NCBI RefSeq assembly: GCF_026262505.1
Contig: NC_067208.1
Location: 11,975,962 to 12,039,961 of the forward strand
Direction of reading: 5' to 3'
Length of the DNA stretch: 64,000 nt
DNA from: Trichomonas vaginalis G3
Taxonomy: Eukaryota > Parabasalia > Trichomonadida > Trichomonadidae
Shown: piece by piece, positions 38,319 to 48,639 of the stretch
Numbering within the stretch: the first letter of the stretch is position 1
How the letters are laid out: every line of letters begins with the position of its first letter
Notes under the pieces: generated by a model
Databases searched by the model: none
Told to the model about the DNA's origin: nothing
The model's input: only the letters and a program-made list of their open reading frames with translations
Translations under genes and position numbers: made by a program

Positions 38319-39292
38319 ATGAGTAGACCAACCATTCCTTCTTGGTGGTTAATTCAAACACGCGAAAAACTTGAATCTCGCGAACTCAATTATTTAATTG
38401 CGTGTAAGCGAGTTCCATACGAGGATGAAATGAAGTGTGAATTTAGATCAATTTCGAAAAACACACTTAAAGCAGCATACACAAATGCAAATTTAACCCC
38501 CCAAACGTTAAACCTGGTCCGGCACCAGATGATATTACTCCTGAAAATTTGCAATATGTTCTCCAAAAATTTCAGGAATATAAGTGCGGAATCCAAAAGA
38601 TGTTTTGGCGTTTAAACATGGATCAAAATGTTTATTCAGTTTCCTACAATAAACTCAGAAGAATTTACAGTATTTTGGAGATCAAAGAACCAAAAAGTGA
38701 CAGGCCCCCTCAAAAATATTATACGCCATATGAAGCAACAAAACCTGATACCATATGGCATGTAGATGTTCATTTTTTATACGGTTCACAGAGGTTACCT
38801 GTTTATGGTATAATAGACGATAAATCTCGGTTTTTGTTGGCTTTAAAAATTTTGCCAAATAAATCTTCCGAATCTACAACAAGAGTTGCCGAAGAAACGA
38901 TTGGCTTATATCAAAAGCCATTTTGTTTCTGGTCCGACAACGGGGGAGAGAATATGGGCCAATTTTATAATTGGCTCATGCGAAACAACATTCAAATCCG
39001 CCACACTCTCCCCCATATGCCGCGCCAGAACGGCAAGATTGAAAGGCTCTGGCCGTCTCTTGAAAGAAATGTCGGCCGGTCTTCAAATGCAAAACAAATT
39101 CAAGAATTTCTTGATAAATTCAGGAAAAATTACAACTCAGTACCACATAAAACCCTTCCCAAAAAGGGTTTTCGCCCCATGACTCCAGAAGAGTGTTACA
39201 TTGAGACACCACATTGGAAACAGGGTGAAACGCCATTTTGGAGAGTTATGATTGATGGACACTTCAAAATCAAAGAAATACCGAACCATTGA
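38319..39292 (+). pseudogene. rve-type integrase/transposase of the outer element
   Basis: A DDE integrase core with WHVDVHFLYG (first Asp), FWSDNGGENMG (second Asp) and MPRQNGKIERLWP (Glu). The N-terminal part (MSRPTIPSWWLIQTREKLES) could be DNA-binding. The first ~60 codons and the rest are in different frames, with the change near a run of six C at 38497-38502. It is either a single frameshift or a sequencing error. It is convergent with the integrase of the nested element. Confidence 0.82.
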
Positions 39293-39365
39293 ATACACAA
39301 TTACGAATAAACGCTTAATTTTTATAAAAATCTTATTACATTTTTCCTGAATTTTTAAATTGTAC

Positions 39366-39382
39366 AATAAAGATGGAAGGCT
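39366..39382. repeat. 17 bp direct repeat, left copy, flanking the nested element
   Basis: AATAAAGATGGAAGGCT; the right copy is at 41739-41755. The right copy is also the beginning of a hairpin of the outer array, so the nested element seems to have inserted into that hairpin arm. Confidence 0.75.
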
Positions 39383-39565
39383 GTTTCGTACCGAAATGGC
39401 TAACAAAAAAGTGATAGAAAACCTTAAATTGCGCGGCAATTTTAATTAAAAAAATAAACATTAATTTTTGTGATTGATATTATGCATTTTATTTATATTA
39501 TATAAGATTTAAATTTAGGGGAAAAATTGGAAAAAAAATAAGATTGGAAGTCTTTAGGTAAGAAG

Positions 39566-39804
39566 GAAAGGGCAAGAGATATATAGTGTACCTATATACC
39601 TCTTGCCCTTTCATTCTAAGTAGAAATGGGAGAAACTTTGTCCGCATCATAAGTTATGCGGACAAAGTTTCTCCCATTTCTAATGGGAATTGTAGGCTAT
39701 GAGGCACTGATATATAATCAGTACCTCATAGCCTACAATTTCCCTTATTAGACTTCCAAACTTTGAGTTAATGTCTTGACATTAACTCAAAGTTTGGAAA
39801 ACTT
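39566..39804. repeat. Four-hairpin array of the nested element
   Basis: Hairpins at 39566-39612, 39622-39681, 39685-39744 and 39750-39804, with stems of about 20-25 base pairs, loops near 10 bases and spacers of 3-10 bases. The second (AATGGGAGAAACTTTGTCCG arm), third (GGCTATGAGGCACTGAT arm) and fourth (CCAAACTTTGAGTTAATG arm) have homologues in the outer array. Confidence 0.9.
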
Positions 39805-40241
39805 CACGTAAGAATCAATCGTCAAAAACCTCGATTGCAGTTATATTCATTGTGTTAAATTTGATTTATTTTGAAATTTTTATAAATTAAATTTTATATA
39901 ACATAAAGCGTTATGAATTAGTATTTCCATATGAATTTTATCTCGAAAATAGTAATTCTGTACAGTTATATTTCGGTTAATTTTGGAAATTTCTAGGAAT
40001 AGTTTAAGATAGTATGATTATTTGTTTTCTTTTGACCTGAAAATCCCATAGTATCATTTTTTTGGCTCCAGTAATTTAAACTCTTGTTCGCGCGAATCTT
40101 TGTAGTTTGCATCAAATTTTGAATTTAAAAACAAGAAAAATAGTGAAATAAAGTAAAGAAAATCGAGGTTTTTATTCGTAAATAATTGGCTTTTGATTAC
40201 GTATGGCTCTAAAATGAAGATTTTGTTTTGGAATTTTATCA

Positions 40242-41440
40242 TTATTCTTTTGTCGTGAAATTTTCTATGCTTTCTTTGAGGCTGATGACCTGGCCATCAA
40301 CCTCCCAATATGCTTCTTGATTTTGATCGAGGTACCAATGTAAATCTTTTTCGTGATCTTCAAAATCTGTTGGAGTAAAGTGTACGCCTGTGATTGGATT
40401 AATCGGCAGGCTCGCGTGAGGCATATTATTGTAAAAATGTATTACTTTTGGAATATCTTCATTACATCTGCAATTTTTTTCTGCATTGGGCCACCACTTT
40501 TCTATCTTTCCATTAGCCTGTGGATTTCCAGGCTTAATGAAAATTTGTGTAATTGAGTGTTTTTTGCAAAGTTTCGAGAATTCTCCGAAATTCTCTTTCC
40601 GTTATCCGTCCAAATCGCGTAAGGATAACCGGGAATCGTTTGTAAAGCTCTTTCAAGTATTATAGCTGTATTATGAGCCGTTTTTTCTTTCATGAGCTGA
40701 TAATCAATAATTTTTCGAGAACGATCGTCGATTATAGCATATAAATATTGGCCTATCGTTCCACGCCAGTAATGAATATCGGCGTGCCATATTTCATGGC
40801 ACTTTGTTGCAACGTAATTTCGAGGTTTGTATTTTTGTTCTGTAATTTCTTGATTTTCAGGAGGTTCCTTGATGAGGGCCTCATAAATTTTCCTTCCCAT
40901 TCTGTAAGACGGAGGTGGAAATGGTTTTTCGATGTAATTAGCTGAAATTAAAGATTCTTCGACAGAATTTGTTTTTAAAACTGGACCATATGATTTCGGG
41001 ACTTCAGTAACTAAAGAAATTCTATCAGTTTCTTTAAGCCAGTTACCAGAAGTAAAAAGGTTTGCATTTTGGAAGTTTTCTTTGATTTGCTGAAATTCTT
41101 GAGGGTGACTCTCAATTTTTGTAAGGTCTGTTTGAATTTTCTGTATTATTTTGTTGATTCCAGTATTCGGCATTTGATCTTTGAAATTACAAAATGCTTG
41201 AGCAGCATCCAAATCGATTTCTTCTGGTTTTCTTCCTTTTGGAGGATGATAAGGAATTGGCGCACGTAATTTTACTGCTTTTCGAAATGTGTTTTCAGAA
41301 ATTTTTGAATATATAACTCTGCCTTCATGATTTATTTTAGCTTTCGCGCAAATATCAGTTAACTTAACTCCATTATTTGATTTTGTGATGGCTTCACAAA
41401 GCCAATCAATATCAATCTCTTCTGGAGAATGTCTTCTCAT
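40242..41440 (-). pseudogene. rve-type integrase/transposase of the nested element
   Basis: N-terminal helix-turn-helix-like region (SPEEIDIDWLCEAITKSNNG; KLTDICAKAKINHEGR), then an rve core: HEIWHADIHYW (first Asp), YAIIDDRSRKI and AIWTDNGK (second Asp). The region with the catalytic Glu (NPQANGKIEKWW) is present but in another frame, the change lying near 40600. The rest of the protein continues to a stop at 40242. One frameshift therefore splits the gene. It differs clearly from the outer integrase. Confidence 0.8.
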
Positions 41441-41743
41441 CTAGAATATTTTCATCTAGAATATTTTCAATACTTTACATACAAACATTTTTATTTCTAA
41501 AAAACTTTTTAATTTTTTCTAGGATATATGAATGAAAATAGTTAGAACAAGATTTTGAAGCTCAAAACATTAAAAATTATTAAAGATTTGTATAATATGA
41601 TTAAAAATGGGAAATAATATGAGGCAATATAAAGGAATATGAATATTAAATAAATATATCTAAATAGAAAGAATCAGAAAAATCAAATTATTGGCGCCAA
41701 AAATGTCACCTTTTTGGTGAGCCATTTCGGTATGAGATAATAA

Positions 41744-42427
41744 AGATGGAAGGCTTTGGGGTACATATTAATATAATATACCTCAAAGCCTTCCATCTCC
41801 ACTACAAATGGGAGAAACTTTGTCCGAATAGTTTAACATTCGGACAAAGTTTTTCCCATTTTAAGAAGGAATTGCAGGGTAAGAGGTACATAGTATGAAT
41901 ATATACCTCTTCCCCTGCAATTCCTTCTAGAAAGTTCCAAAACTTTGGGTTAATTGCAAGACATTAACCCAAAGTTTTGGAACTTTCAAGTGGAGATGGA
42001 AGGCTTTGGGGTACATATTAATATAATATACCTCAAAGCCTTCCATCTCCACTACAAATGGGAGAAACTTTGTCCGAATAGTTTAACATTCGGACAAAGT
42101 TTCTCCCATTTAAAGAAAGAATTGTTCCTTATGAGGTATATATTCATACTGTATACCTCATAAGGAACAATTCCCTCCTTAAAACGAGAAAACTTGTTCG
42201 AAATTGTTTATCATTTCGAACAAGTTTTCTCGTTTTTAATAAGAAACTAATGGCTATGAGGCACTGATTATATATTAGTGCCTCACAGCCTTTAGTTTCT
42301 AATAGATAGCTGGGAAACTTTTTCCAAATGATAAGTTATTCAGAGAAAGTTTCCCAGCTATCAAGAGGGAATTGTTCCTTATGAGGTATATAGTTATAAT
42401 GTATACCTCATAAGGAACAATTCCCTC
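41744..42427. repeat. Eleven-hairpin array of the outer element
   Basis: Eleven consecutive near-perfect hairpins of 52-64 bases at about 41744, 41807, 41866, 41929, 41991, 42056, 42117, 42182, 42242, 42308 and 42364. Stems are about 20-25 base pairs, loops are AT-rich and about 8-14 bases, and spacers are 1-10 bases. Hairpins 1/5, 2/6 and 7/11 are pairs of close copies, so the array grew by duplication. No coding function is apparent. Confidence 0.93.
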
Positions 42428-42823
42428 ATTAAAATCGTAGATATTTTTTACTTATTACTCATGCTTTCAAAATCACAATCCTCTGAAAAGTTATTTTTTA
42501 TTAAGAATTTAGAATTTTGATAAATACCTTTTTTCAATTTGATATAATACTTATATATTTTCAAAAAGACATTTTGAAAAGATATCTCAAAAGTTCTCTG
42601 AAAACATATTTTTGATTAATTTTGAGAAATATCCGTATTAAATTAATCAATAAATTCATTCAACACTACTTTAATTTTTAAATTCAAAAAATTATATGTG
42701 CTTCTTAAAATGTCTCACAAAAATTTTATTATAAAATTATATACAATATTAAAAATCCCACAACATTTTTTACTTTACATAATCGTACTTCCTCGACGAT
42801 TAATTTCCCCTCAATTCCTATCG
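42428..42823. other. Non-coding right flank of the outer transposon
   Basis: AT-rich sequence between the last hairpin and the right inverted repeat. No gene seen. Confidence 0.6.
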
Positions 42824-42847
42824 TTGACCGAACTTAGCATGCAACAA

Positions 42848-43382
42848 TCTCTTGTTATTTTTCTATAGCCTTACATTTTGTACGATCTGAAATTTATTTT
42901 TGAGTTGGTTGATATTTTTACCTATTCATGAGTAATTTATTATTGAGATCAAAAAAAGTGTAAACAATTTCAAAGAAAAAATCATCGGAAAATTGGCAAG
43001 CATATTATTTTAATTATCATAATTAATTTTAATATCGATGTAAAAAATTTTCAACCACTAAAATACTGCCTGTGAATTAAAGTTAATTATGCCATTTCAC
43101 TAAAAAAACATATTATATTTGCTTCATAACAGTCCATTCAAACGTATTTTCTTAAAATAAATTCGAACTCCCTAAAATTTTGCATCCATATTTCTTCCAA
43201 ACAATTTTCATGCATTTGCATATTAAAAATGATACGCTAACGTTTGTTATCAATAATCTCTCGTTTACGCTCCTATCTGATTCTGATCGAATTAGTTTTA
43301 GAGATTTCCACAGACGTTTATTTTTCAAGACATGTGATATAAAAAATTGATGAATTTTAGAATTCTCTAAAATTTTATATCA
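42848..43382. other. Intergenic DNA upstream of the helicase gene
   Basis: Very AT-rich; no gene or repeat recognised. It must contain the promoter of the helicase gene. Confidence 0.6.
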
Positions 43383-45998
43383 ATGCAGAAAAAATCTTCC
43401 CTCGGGATTACTAGCTTTCTCGAGGGAACGGATGAAACAGCATCTGCATTGAATTTTCCGCCAACAGAAATTCTTCGAAAGCCAGATGATAAATATGTTG
43501 AAGCAGACAAAGACAAGTTAATGACATTTTTATATCCATGCGACGTACCTCGGCGTAATTATCAGTATGACATATCCCAAGCTTGTTTTAAAGAAAATAC
43601 ACTCGTATGTTTACCAACAGGTACAGGAAAAACATTCATAGCTTCAGTTGTCATGATGAATTTTTACAGGTGGTATCCTTCGAGTCTAATCATCTTCTGC
43701 GCGACTACACGTGCCTTGGTCGAGCAACAAATTTCGGCATGCAATAGTTTTACGACAATTCCTGAGGATGATACTGTAGTTTTAGTCGGAACTTCAAGTA
43801 CAACACTTCGAAAAATCGTTTGGGATGATTATAGAGTCGTTTACGCAACACCTCAAACGGTTCAAAACGAAATTAAAAAAGGAAAGCTCGATCCATGCAA
43901 AATTTCCCTGATAATCTTCGATGAAGCCCATCATGCGCATGGTAAACAATCGTATGGCATGATTACGCGCATGGTTGCCGAAAGAAGTTCTCAATTTCGT
44001 GTTATTGGCCTTTCTGCGACACCAGGAAGCAACATTCAGCAAATACAAGATATTATTTACAACTTAATGATATCTCAAATCATATATAAAGACGATACAG
44101 ACCCAGATATCGCTCAATACCAACATCAAACAGATATTGAGTACATTACTGTTCATGCTGGGGATGATGACGAAGCAGTTCGTCATAATCTTGATGAATG
44201 CATACAGTTCATTGCTTCTCCTCTTCAAAACAGCAATGTTCTCTCAATTATGAATTTAGATTATCTTACAAGAGGCAGTGTTTTCCTTTCCATGAACAAA
44301 TACAAAGAAACAAGCCAAGGAGCACCCAACTTCAGCAAGAACATGAGCTATTTGACCATTTTGTTATCATTAACCGCGATGAAAGAAAAATTATTGAAGT
44401 ACGGACCGAATTTTCTTGACAAAGCCATAAAAGATTTCGAAAATAAGCGCAACTCTAACGAAAGGAGGCAGCTAATGGCAACTCCTGCATACATTGCGCT
44501 TGCGAAATCTACAAATCTTGCAAAAAGTTCATCCCATCCTAAACTTGCCAAGTTACATTCGATTCTCAGTGATTTCTTTTCCACTAAGAAAGATTCCCGA
44601 TGCATTGTCTTCGCTTCTTTAAGAGAAGTCGCTGCCGACATCGAAAAAAATATCAAAAACGTGCCAAATGTAAACTGTCACGTTTTTACTGGAAAAGCTG
44701 CCACGGACGATACAGAAGGAATGACCGATCACATGCAGCAGACGATTGTTGATCTATTTCGGAAGGGAACATTCAATGTTATCATTGCAACATGTGTAGC
44801 TGAAGAAGGTTTAGATATTGGCGAAGTAGATTTAATTGTTTGTTACGATGTTCAAGCATCAGCATTGCGAACTTTCCAAAGGATTGGCAGAACAGGTCGT
44901 AAACGTGCTGGTCGTGTTGTTTTCCTTATATCAGAAGGTGTAGAAGAAAGAGCTCTTAAAAAAGCATTGAACACAAAAACACAAGTTAAAGATTTATTGA
45001 CAAAATCAATTTCAAGATTTGTTTTGTACAAACCATTAGTTCCTAACCTTCCTCTTCCAAAGGAAATGCAAGCAATCAAACTGATGTGTGCAAAAGAAAA
45101 AGGAATTGCGAAATATTTCGCTCCAAACCAGCAAAGGAAAAGTCATAAACCAATTCTAGGATCAACAGAAGCTCTTGAGTTTAAGACTGTTTTCAACAAG
45201 TCTTTTAAATTCAGGAAACCGAAATTTGATATAAAAATGGCTTCTTTCGGTATCAGATCGAAATGTAAAACATTTTCACATTCCAGTGAAACAATTATCC
45301 TCAATACTTTCGCATATAACTTTAGCGAATCTCAACCTGAATCTCTTGATCAAAAAGTTGAAAATTTATTTGGACAAAAATCAGATTCAGAAAATGATTC
45401 CGACATTGCTGAAAAATCTGTTTTTTCTGTTCAAACAATTGCGAAAAGCTCCGAGACAAGTGATTCTGAGTCGAATTCCACATCAGAACTCGAAGATGAC
45501 AACAGTCAGAGCTTTTCAAAGTTTGGAATAAGCAACAGTGTTCCTTTAGTCCATCAACAAACATTTTCTGACTTTTCTTCGCAGAATTCTACAGCTACTT
45601 CGAATAACAATACATCTACATTGTATGCTGATAGTAGCAATCCTTACACATTTCGGAATTCTGGTTTCGGAGATTCAGAACCACAAGACAACAAATTTTT
45701 GTCGAGTGACGATGATGAACAACAAAATTCGGAAATTCAGCAACAAAGTTTCTTGTCGGACAGCTCTGAAGAAATCAACATTGACCAGAAATACTTGTCA
45801 GATGATGATGACGATGAAGATATAGAGTCAATCATTAAAGAAGCAGAAAAAGAATATAACGCTCAGACACAAAATATGAAGCAAGAAATTCCTTCATTGA
45901 TTGATTCAAACTCAGATTCAGATTCATCAGATGTTGTTATCGTTGGTGAAAAACATCATGGTGAGGAAACTACTTATTTATCATCGTCCAATGATTAA
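43383..45998 (+). CDS. FANCM/Mph1-like superfamily 2 DNA helicase, 871 aa
   Basis: A DNA-remodelling helicase. Residues ~55-220 form the first RecA-like domain: Q-like region NYQYDISQACF, motif I LPTGTGKTFIA followed by VVMMNFYRWYPS, which is very close to FANCM/Mph1, motif II DEAH and motif III SATPG. Residues ~390-560 form the second domain, ending TFQRIGRTGRKRAGRVVFL. The family repairs stalled forks and crossovers. After residue ~600 the protein becomes Ser/Asp/Glu-rich with no ERCC4 nuclease motif visible. It is intact and single-exon. Dicer-type helicases are a less likely alternative, as no RNase III or PAZ region follows. Confidence 0.85.
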   Translation: MQKKSSLGITSFLEGTDETASALNFPPTEILRKPDDKYVEADKDKLMTFLYPCDVPRRNYQYDISQACFKENTLVCLPTGTGKTFIASVVMMNFYRWYPSSLIIFCATTRALVEQQISACNSFTTIPEDDTVVLVGTSSTTLRKIVWDDYRVVYATPQTVQNEIKKGKLDPCKISLIIFDEAHHAHGKQSYGMITRMVAERSSQFRVIGLSATPGSNIQQIQDIIYNLMISQIIYKDDTDPDIAQYQHQTDIEYITVHAGDDDEAVRHNLDECIQFIASPLQNSNVLSIMNLDYLTRGSVFLSMNKYKETSQGAPNFSKNMSYLTILLSLTAMKEKLLKYGPNFLDKAIKDFENKRNSNERRQLMATPAYIALAKSTNLAKSSSHPKLAKLHSILSDFFSTKKDSRCIVFASLREVAADIEKNIKNVPNVNCHVFTGKAATDDTEGMTDHMQQTIVDLFRKGTFNVIIATCVAEEGLDIGEVDLIVCYDVQASALRTFQRIGRTGRKRAGRVVFLISEGVEERALKKALNTKTQVKDLLTKSISRFVLYKPLVPNLPLPKEMQAIKLMCAKEKGIAKYFAPNQQRKSHKPILGSTEALEFKTVFNKSFKFRKPKFDIKMASFGIRSKCKTFSHSSETIILNTFAYNFSESQPESLDQKVENLFGQKSDSENDSDIAEKSVFSVQTIAKSSETSDSESNSTSELEDDNSQSFSKFGISNSVPLVHQQTFSDFSSQNSTATSNNNTSTLYADSSNPYTFRNSGFGDSEPQDNKFLSSDDDEQQNSEIQQQSFLSDSSEEINIDQKYLSDDDDDEDIESIIKEAEKEYNAQTQNMKQEIPSLIDSNSDSDSSDVVIVGEKHHGEETTYLSSSND

Positions 45999-46166
45999 TA
46001 TATATTATTTTGTTTGTTACTTATATAAATATATATATTTCTCTAAGAAAATATGAACTAGATCTTGGAGAAACTGCTTACTATAAGATAATAATGTCGG
46101 ATTTCTTCCATTAAAAAAATTTGAGAGTATGTATGGGAAAAAATGTTTTTTACATATGGACTCACG

Positions 46167-48614
46167 TCAATTGTTATCATTTGCTTCTTGGTTGCAGCCA
46201 ACGGAGATGAGAAATTTGACGACTTCAAGATGTCCATTCTTTGAAGCACAAATAAGTGGTGTACATCCATCGTTGTCCTTCGCTTCTTTGTTACAGCCAA
46301 TGGAGATGAGATAACAAACTATTTCAAGATGTCCATTCTTTGAAGCACAAATAAGTGGTGTACATCCATCGTTGTCCTTCGCTTCTTTGTTACAGCCAAC
46401 GGAGATGAGATAACGAACTATTTCACGATGTCCATTCTTTGAAGCACAAATGAGTGGTATACATCCATCATTGTCCTTCGCTTCTTTGTTACAGCCAACG
46501 GAGATGAGAAATCTGACGACTTCAAGATATCCATTCTTTGAAGCACAAATGAGTGGTGTACATCCATCGTTGTCCTTCGCTTCTTTGTTACAGCCAACGG
46601 AGATGAGATAACGAACTATTTCACGATGTCCATTCTTTGAAGCACAAATAAGTGGTGTACATCCATCATTGTCCTTCGCTTCTTTGTTACAGCCAACGGA
46701 GATGAGATAACGAACTATTTCACGATGTCCATTCTTTGAAGCACAAATGAGTGGTGTACATCCATCGTTGTCCTTCGCTTCTTTGTTACAGCCAATGGAG
46801 ATGAGATAACAAACTATTTCAAGATGTCCATTCTTTGAAGCACAAATAAGTGGTGTACATCCATCGTTGTCCTTCGCTTCTTTGTTACAGCCAACGGAGA
46901 TGAGATAACGAACTATTTCACGATGTCCATTCTTTGAAGCACAAATGAGTGGTATACATCCATCATTGTCCTTCGCTTCTTTGTTACAGCCAACGGAGAT
47001 GAGAAATCTGACGACTTCAAGATATCCATTCTTTGAAGCACAAATGAGTGGTGTACATCCATCGTTGTCCTTCGCTTCTTTGTTACAGCCAATGGAGATG
47101 AGATAACAAACTATTTCAAGATGTCCATTCTTTGAAGCACAAATGAGTGGTGTGCATTTATCATTGTTCTTCGCCTCTTTGTTGCAGCCAAAGCAGGTGA
47201 GAAATTGGACTATTTCAAGATGTCCATTCTTTGAAGCACAAATAAGTGGTGTACATCCATCGTTGTCCTTCGCTTCTTTGTTACAGCCAACGGAGATGAG
47301 ATAACAAACTATTTCAAGATGTCCATTCTTTGAAGCACAAATAAGTGGTGTACATCCATCGTTGTCCTTCGCTTCTTTGTTACAGCCAACGGAGATGAGA
47401 TAACGAACTATTTCACGATGTCCATTCTTTGAAGCACAAATGAGTGGTATACATCCATCATTGTCCTTCGCTTCTTTGTTACAGCCAACGGAGATGAGAA
47501 ATCTGACGACTTCAAGATATCCATTCTTTGAAGCACAAATGAGTGGTGTACATCCATCGTTGTCCTTCGCTTCTTTGTTACAGCCAACGGAGATGAGATA
47601 ACGAACTATTTCACGATGTCCATTCTTTGAAGCACAAATAAGTGGTGTACATCCATCATTGTCCTTCGCTTCTTTGTTACAGCCAACGGAGATGAGATAA
47701 CGAACTATTTCACGATGTCCATTCTTTGAAGCACAAATGAGTGGTGTACATCCATCGTTGTCCTTCGCTTCTTTGTTACAGCCAATGGAGATGAGATAAC
47801 AAACTATTTCAAGATGTCCATTCTTTGAAGCACAAATAAGTGGTGTACATCCATCGTTGTCCTTCGCTTCTTTGTTACAGCCAACGGAGATGAGATAACG
47901 AACTATTTCACGATGTCCATTCTTTGAAGCACAAATGAGTGGTATACATCCATCATTGTCCTTCGCTTTTTGTTACACAGCCAACGGAGATGAGAAATCT
48001 GACGACTTTTCAATATCCATTCTTTGAAGCAAAATGAGTGGTGTACATCCATCGTTGTCCTTCGCTTCTTTGTTACAGCCAATGGAGATGAGATAACAAA
48101 CTATTTCAAGATGTCCATTCTTTGAAGCACAAATGAGTGGTGTGCATTTATCATTGTTCTTCGCCTCTTTGTTGCAGCCAAAGCAGGTGAGAAATTGGAC
48201 TATTTCAAGATGTCCATTCTTTGAAGCACAAATAAGTGGTGTACATCCATCGTTGTCCTTCGCTTCTTTGTTACAGCCAACGGAGATGAGATAACGAACT
48301 ATTTCAAAATGTCTATTCTTTGAAGCACAAATGAGTGAAGTGTTTCCATTTTCATCCTTTGCGTTTTGAGTCATTCCAAAAACAGTTAATAATTTAATGA
48401 GTTCTAAATTTCCCCTTTTAGCGGCTTCCAAATATACTTTGATTGAATTTTCTTTTCCAATTTTTGAGATTAGGGTATCATTTACATTTTTACAATATCT
48501 TCGAAATATTTGTACAAACTTTGGAAATCCTCCACAATGACTGAAATTCCATTATTATCATCTCTTATATTTTCCTCTTGCAATTGATGAGGAAGCTGTT
48601 CCTTTTCCATTTTG
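46167..48614 (-). pseudogene. Ankyrin-repeat protein gene, frame-disrupted
   Basis: About 22 ankyrin repeats of 33 residues on the minus strand (consensus around DNDGCTPLICASKNGHLEIVRYLISVGCNKEAK). The stop is at 46167-46169. The likely start is the ATG at 48614, giving MEKEQLPHQLQEENIRDD. The N-terminal segment and the first repeats are in different frames (near 48490), and one repeat near 47960-48030 carries two compensating indels. These are pseudogene lesions or assembly errors in repetitive DNA. The repeat frame itself is open throughout and contains no ATG. Ankyrin proteins form a very large family in this organism, probably protein-binding. Confidence 0.85.
46240..48217. repeat. Higher-order tandem duplication of ten ankyrin units (~990 bp)
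   Basis: 46240-47228 and 47230-48217 correspond unit by unit, including the rare repeat with GTGTGCATTTATCATTGTTC (47151 and 48139). The offset is ten 99-base units, less two bases. Divergence is small, so the duplication is recent. Confidence 0.88.
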
Positions 48615-48639
48615 AGAAATGATATGGCAAAAAAAATTC

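Larger units (their letters stand above)
39383..41738. mobile_element. Nested integrase/hairpin-array DNA transposon, 2356 bp
   Basis: The ends are imperfect inverted repeats of about 35 bases sharing TACCGAAATGGCT and CAAAAA(A/G)GTGA. The interval is flanked by a 17-base direct repeat. It contains four hairpins (39566-39804) and one minus-strand integrase gene. It has the same plan and nearly the same size as the outer element, and several hairpin stems are shared, so the two are related families. Confidence 0.78.
38007..42847. mobile_element. Outer integrase/hairpin-array DNA transposon (contains a nested element)
   Basis: Ends are 24-base perfect inverted repeats at 38007-38030 and 42824-42847, sharing TTGTTGCATGCTAAGTTCGG. 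Weaker similarity continues inward (ATCGTCGGGGAAAG against ATCGTCGAGGAAG). The content is one plus-strand rve integrase gene and an 11-hairpin array at 41744-42427. With the nested element and its direct repeat removed, the length is about 2.47 kb. No flanking direct repeat is visible. There is no reverse transcriptase or capsid, so it is a plain DNA transposon. Confidence 0.8.

Noticed and set aside
41744-42427. Integron attC-like cassette array or bacterial terminators
   Set aside because: No cassette genes lie between the hairpins, the stems are fully paired rather than attC-like, and the context is eukaryotic.
38007-42847. LTR retrotransposon because of the rve integrases
   Set aside because: No reverse transcriptase, protease, capsid or direct terminal repeats; the ends are inverted repeats.
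46167-48430. CRISPR-like array of regular repeats
   Set aside because: The 99-base period encodes ankyrin repeats on the minus strand, and the supposed spacers are part of the repeat.
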